From Candidatus Kaiserbacteria bacterium RIFCSPLOWO2_01_FULL_54_13 (GTDB lineage Bacteria; Patescibacteriota; Minisyncoccia; Phycocordibacterales; UBA2100), in assembly GCA_001781685.1 (NCBI GenBank), contig MFLZ01000039.1, positions 1 through 5,018 of the forward strand: a stretch of DNA of 5,018 nt, written 5' to 3'. Both the position numbers and the translations under genes were made by a program. Of the stretch, positions 3,860 through 5,018 are shown in pieces (position 1 is the stretch's first letter; each line of letters begins with the position of its first letter). The notes below the pieces were generated by a model, which saw only the letters and a program-made list of their open reading frames with translations, was not told the origin of the DNA and ran no database searches.

Positions 3860-4483
3860 TTAAATCCCAGCGATCGCGTGCGCGACTTGATAGACGAAGC
3901 TGCCAAAAGCGCCGCCGAGAAGCATGATGAAGAGAACGACGAGCCCGATGCCGAGAAGCGGATTCCATTCCATGCGTGCACGCCATTCACTGTAACTGAA
4001 TGCAAGCGAGCGCGGCAAAAGAACTTCGAATACTTTTGAGCCGTCAAGTGGCGGCACGGGAACGAGGTTGAAGAGGAAAAGCATCACATTCACAAGCACG
4101 ATGAGAAAGAGCACGGGCTCCAAGCTCCCCGCGAACCCCGAGCGGATCGCGAGCCCCCCGAGGAGCGCGATTGCGAGATTCGATGCGGGGCCCGCGCCCG
4201 CGACTATCGCCTCCGAGAATTTTCCGGGCCGCAGGTTGTACGGATTGTACGGTACGGGCTTTGCCCACCCAAAGAGTATCGGAGAGTTGGTAAGAGCGAG
4301 AATGACTGGCAAGAGAATCGAGCCGAACATGTCGAGGTGCGGAATAGGATTGAGCGTCAAACGTCCCTGAAGTCGCGCAGTGGGATCACCGAGCTTGTCG
4401 GCTGCAACCCCGTGCATGACCTCGTGAATGACGGCCGAGAAAACAATGATGACAATAACAAATACGGCATCAATTATTTGCAT
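3860..4483 (-). CDS. Site-2 protease family protein (M50 zinc metalloprotease)
   Basis: A 207-residue polytopic membrane protease. The first transmembrane segment (about 3-20) ends in HEVMH (20-24), the HExxH zinc motif with catalytic Glu21. The second metal-binding motif NLVPVPPLDG (139-148) supplies Asp147. Other family marks are GDP (32-34), FGWAKPVPYNPYNLR (71-85) and AGAGPASN (95-102). Further membrane segments lie at about 52-70, 93-115, 122-142 and 175-198. There is no PDZ domain, so this is the minimal form and not an RseP-like one. The family cleaves transmembrane segments of substrates such as anti-sigma factors or signal-peptide remnants; the substrate here is unknown. The ATG at 4483 has no SD; an extended -10 lies 6 nt upstream. 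The next gene downstream encodes an exported protein, a possible but unproven functional link. Confidence 0.93.
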   Translation of the reverse strand: MQIIDAVFVIVIIVFSAVIHEVMHGVAADKLGDPTARLQGRLTLNPIPHLDMFGSILLPVILALTNSPILFGWAKPVPYNPYNLRPGKFSEAIVAGAGPASNLAIALLGGLAIRSGFAGSLEPVLFLIVLVNVMLFLFNLVPVPPLDGSKVFEVLLPRSLAFSYSEWRARMEWNPLLGIGLVVLFIMLLGGAFGSFVYQVAHAIAGI

Positions 4484-4489
4484 AGGAGT

Positions 4490-4498
4490 ACTATATCA
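4490..4498 (-). promoter_or_regulatory. Extended -10 promoter of the site-2 protease gene
   Basis: TGA-TATAGT on the minus strand matches the extended -10 form and leaves 6 nt to the ATG, so transcription would start at the start codon (leaderless). Its first base is also the last base of the 7-bp direct repeat flanking the cassette, so anything once upstream, including a -35, has been displaced by the insertion. Confidence 0.45.
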
Positions 4499-4504
4499 GA
4501 ATGC
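4498..4504 (+). repeat. Target-site duplication AGAATGC, left copy
   Basis: AGAATGC directly precedes the TAATTTT end of the cassette and is repeated exactly at 4954-4960, directly after its AAAATTA end. Confidence 0.7.
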
Positions 4505-4953
4505 TAATTTTAAATTTCCAATTTTCAATTTTCATTGAATTCTCAAAGCTCAATGTTTTAAACGTGCAGAAGATGCGATTTTGTTAAAGATTAGCGTCAG
4601 CTCTTGGCACTCTTGCCATAACTTCTTTGTTTCGTCTCGTTTGTTCAACACACAACTCGCGATCATACGGAGCCAGTGTTTGGTCTCCTGACACTCTTTC
4701 TTGCAAATAAAGATCTTGTTGGTGAAGTCTCTCTTGGAGCTCGCGCCGTTCGCTTCCATGTAGTTTGCACCGATGCTCGTCGCGGCTCTCACGAGTTGAT
4801 TTATCAGCGGCTTTGTTATGGCGTCTTGCTTGATCTCCTTGCACAACGTGATAACTGCTTCACCAAAGACAGCGGTACGTTCCTCAAGATCGTATTTCTT
4901 GTTTGGGTCATTATTCATTGGAAATTGATTGGAAATTGGGAAATTGAAAATTA
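4505..4953 (-). mobile_element. 449-bp terminal-inverted-repeat cassette carrying a four-helix-bundle gene
   Basis: The ends are imperfect inverted repeats: 4505-4529 and the complement of 4929-4953 share TAATTTT[A/C]AATTTCC, then AATTT, then CAA, with two mismatches and one extra C. The cassette lies between exact AGAATGC copies at 4498-4504 and 4954-4960, as left by an insertion event. The only gene inside is the four-helix-bundle protein, filling almost the whole length. No transposase or recombinase is present. The left 25 nt recur at 1989-2013. Complementary ends enclosing an ORF of this family recall the intervening sequences of 23S rRNA genes, but here the unit sits between protein genes. 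Confidence 0.75.
4550..4918 (-). CDS. Four-helix-bundle protein of the 23S rRNA intervening-sequence / Avd-like family
   Basis: A 122-residue all-helical protein. The family signature is clear: LINQLVRAATSIGANYMEANGA (38-59) followed by DFTNKIFICKKECQETKHWLRMI (64-86), then a last long helix (about 94-117). By family knowledge these proteins form pentameric, positively charged barrels. They are encoded in intervening sequences of some 23S rRNA genes, and relatives (Avd) assist the reverse transcriptase of diversity-generating retroelements. The function of stand-alone members is unknown. No reverse transcriptase or variable repeat is in this window. The ATG at 4918 is chosen as the first in-frame start after the inverted repeat; there is no SD for it. 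The last codons and the TGA lie at the inner edge of the other end of the cassette, so gene and ends evolve as one unit. Confidence 0.9.
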   Translation of the reverse strand: MNNDPNKKYDLEERTAVFGEAVITLCKEIKQDAITKPLINQLVRAATSIGANYMEANGASSKRDFTNKIFICKKECQETKHWLRMIASCVLNKRDETKKLWQECQELTLIFNKIASSARLKH

Positions 4954-4976
4954 AGAATGCATAACCTCAGATACAT
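4911..4976 (-). CDS. Possible 21-codon ORF reading into the cassette and overlapping the four-helix-bundle start
   Basis: AAGGAG (4988-4983, minus strand) stands 6 nt before an ATG at 4976, ideal for translation. The reading frame MYLRLCILNFQFPNF... crosses the direct repeat and the inverted repeat and stops with TAA at 4911-4913, overlapping the four-helix-bundle ATG at 4918-4916. It could bring ribosomes to a gene with no SD of its own. The encoded peptide is mostly repeat DNA and is unlikely to matter in itself. Confidence 0.25.
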   Translation of the reverse strand: MYLRLCILNFQFPNFQSISNE

Positions 4977-5018
4977 ATTGCACTCCTTCACGATGAAGGA
5001 GCATGCGGATTTTCAGCA
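4951..5018 (-). CDS. Possible C-terminal end of a gene entering from the right edge
   Basis: One minus-strand frame is open from the window edge: LKIRMLLHREGVQYVSEVMHS, ending at a TAA whose bases belong to the cassette's terminal TAATTTT. If real, the insertion supplied the stop codon and removed a short tail. Another frame ends at TGA 4988-4990 (AENPHAPSS), which is equally possible. Too little is visible to name a product or to choose. Confidence 0.25.
   Translation of the reverse strand, partial: LKIRMLLHREGVQYVSEVMHS
4954..4960 (+). repeat. Target-site duplication AGAATGC, right copy
   Basis: Exact repeat of 4498-4504, directly abutting the right end (AAAATTA) of the 449-bp cassette. 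Confidence 0.7.
4983..5001. repeat. Perfect 8-bp hairpin CTCCTTCA-CGA-TGAAGGAG
   Basis: The arms 4983-4990 and 4994-5001 are perfectly complementary around a 3-nt loop. No U-tract follows on either strand. On the minus strand the right arm contains the AAGGAG that precedes the ATG at 4976, so folding would hide that ribosome site. Confidence 0.5.

Noticed and set aside
3486..3986. 166-residue minus-strand frame overlapping the protease and the cysteine-rich gene
   Set aside because: It runs out of frame through the end of a certain protease gene and is Arg/Ser/Cys-rich without a recognisable domain.
4505..4953. Diversity-generating retroelement, because of the Avd-like protein
   Set aside because: No reverse transcriptase, template repeat or variable repeat is present in the window, and the gene is enclosed by inverted repeats with a target duplication.
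1..5018. CRISPR array, tRNA or rRNA genes
   Set aside because: No regularly spaced direct repeats with spacers, no tRNA cloverleaf signals and no conserved rRNA segments were seen.

Overview
The window looks like a piece of a chromosome from a small-genome uncultured bacterium, most likely of the Candidate Phyla Radiation (Patescibacteria, perhaps Parcubacteria). This is an inference. It rests on an S12 with a long N-terminal insertion, a minimal PDZ-less site-2 protease, a stand-alone four-helix-bundle (23S intervening-sequence type) protein, AT-rich intergenic repeats of the TAATTTTAAATTTCC type, and starts that often lack a Shine-Dalgarno (SD) site or look leaderless. TGA ends several good genes, so recoding of TGA (Gracilibacteria, Absconditabacteria, Mycoplasma) is unlikely.

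Layout. Positions 12-38 hold a minus-strand terminator. Positions 76-1070 hold a minus-strand set: a ParD-like antitoxin (852-1070), a ParE/RelE-like toxin (541-855, overlapping by 4 nt) and an unrecognised 127-residue protein (76-459). A 23-nt repeat occurs at 470-492 and 1098-1120, upstream of the two transcription-unit starts. A divergent plus-strand gene of unknown function (1226-1489) follows, and a bidirectional terminator (1489-1518) separates it from rpsG. The ribosomal pair rpsL-rpsG runs on the minus strand (2498 to 1521); the gap between the two genes is filled by a 96-bp AT-rich palindromic element. Upstream of rpsL are an AT-cored hairpin, an array of CTTAG repeats and a terminator (2631-2651) that closes a gene for a cysteine-rich exported protein (2708-3805). 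Before that lies a site-2 protease (3860-4483), and before that a 449-bp cassette (4505-4953) carrying a four-helix-bundle protein.

The most striking item is the cassette at 4505-4953. It has imperfect terminal inverted repeats, is flanked by a perfect 7-bp direct repeat (AGAATGC), and encodes nothing except the four-helix-bundle protein. The element between rpsL and rpsG appears to be a deletion derivative of the same family: it keeps both end sequences plus a nine-codon remnant ORF (MCNDLIFKH) that matches the first and last codons of the full-length gene (MNND...LKH). Together they suggest a small mobile element with no recognisable transposase, settling at gene ends.

Secondary points: S12 carries Arg where E. 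coli has Lys43 and has lost the proline of the 'LPGVRY' loop, both streptomycin-related positions. Extended -10 boxes 6-7 nt from ATG suggest leaderless transcripts for the antitoxin and protease genes. A strong SD drives a nine-codon ORF whose stop overlaps the start of the cysteine-rich protein.
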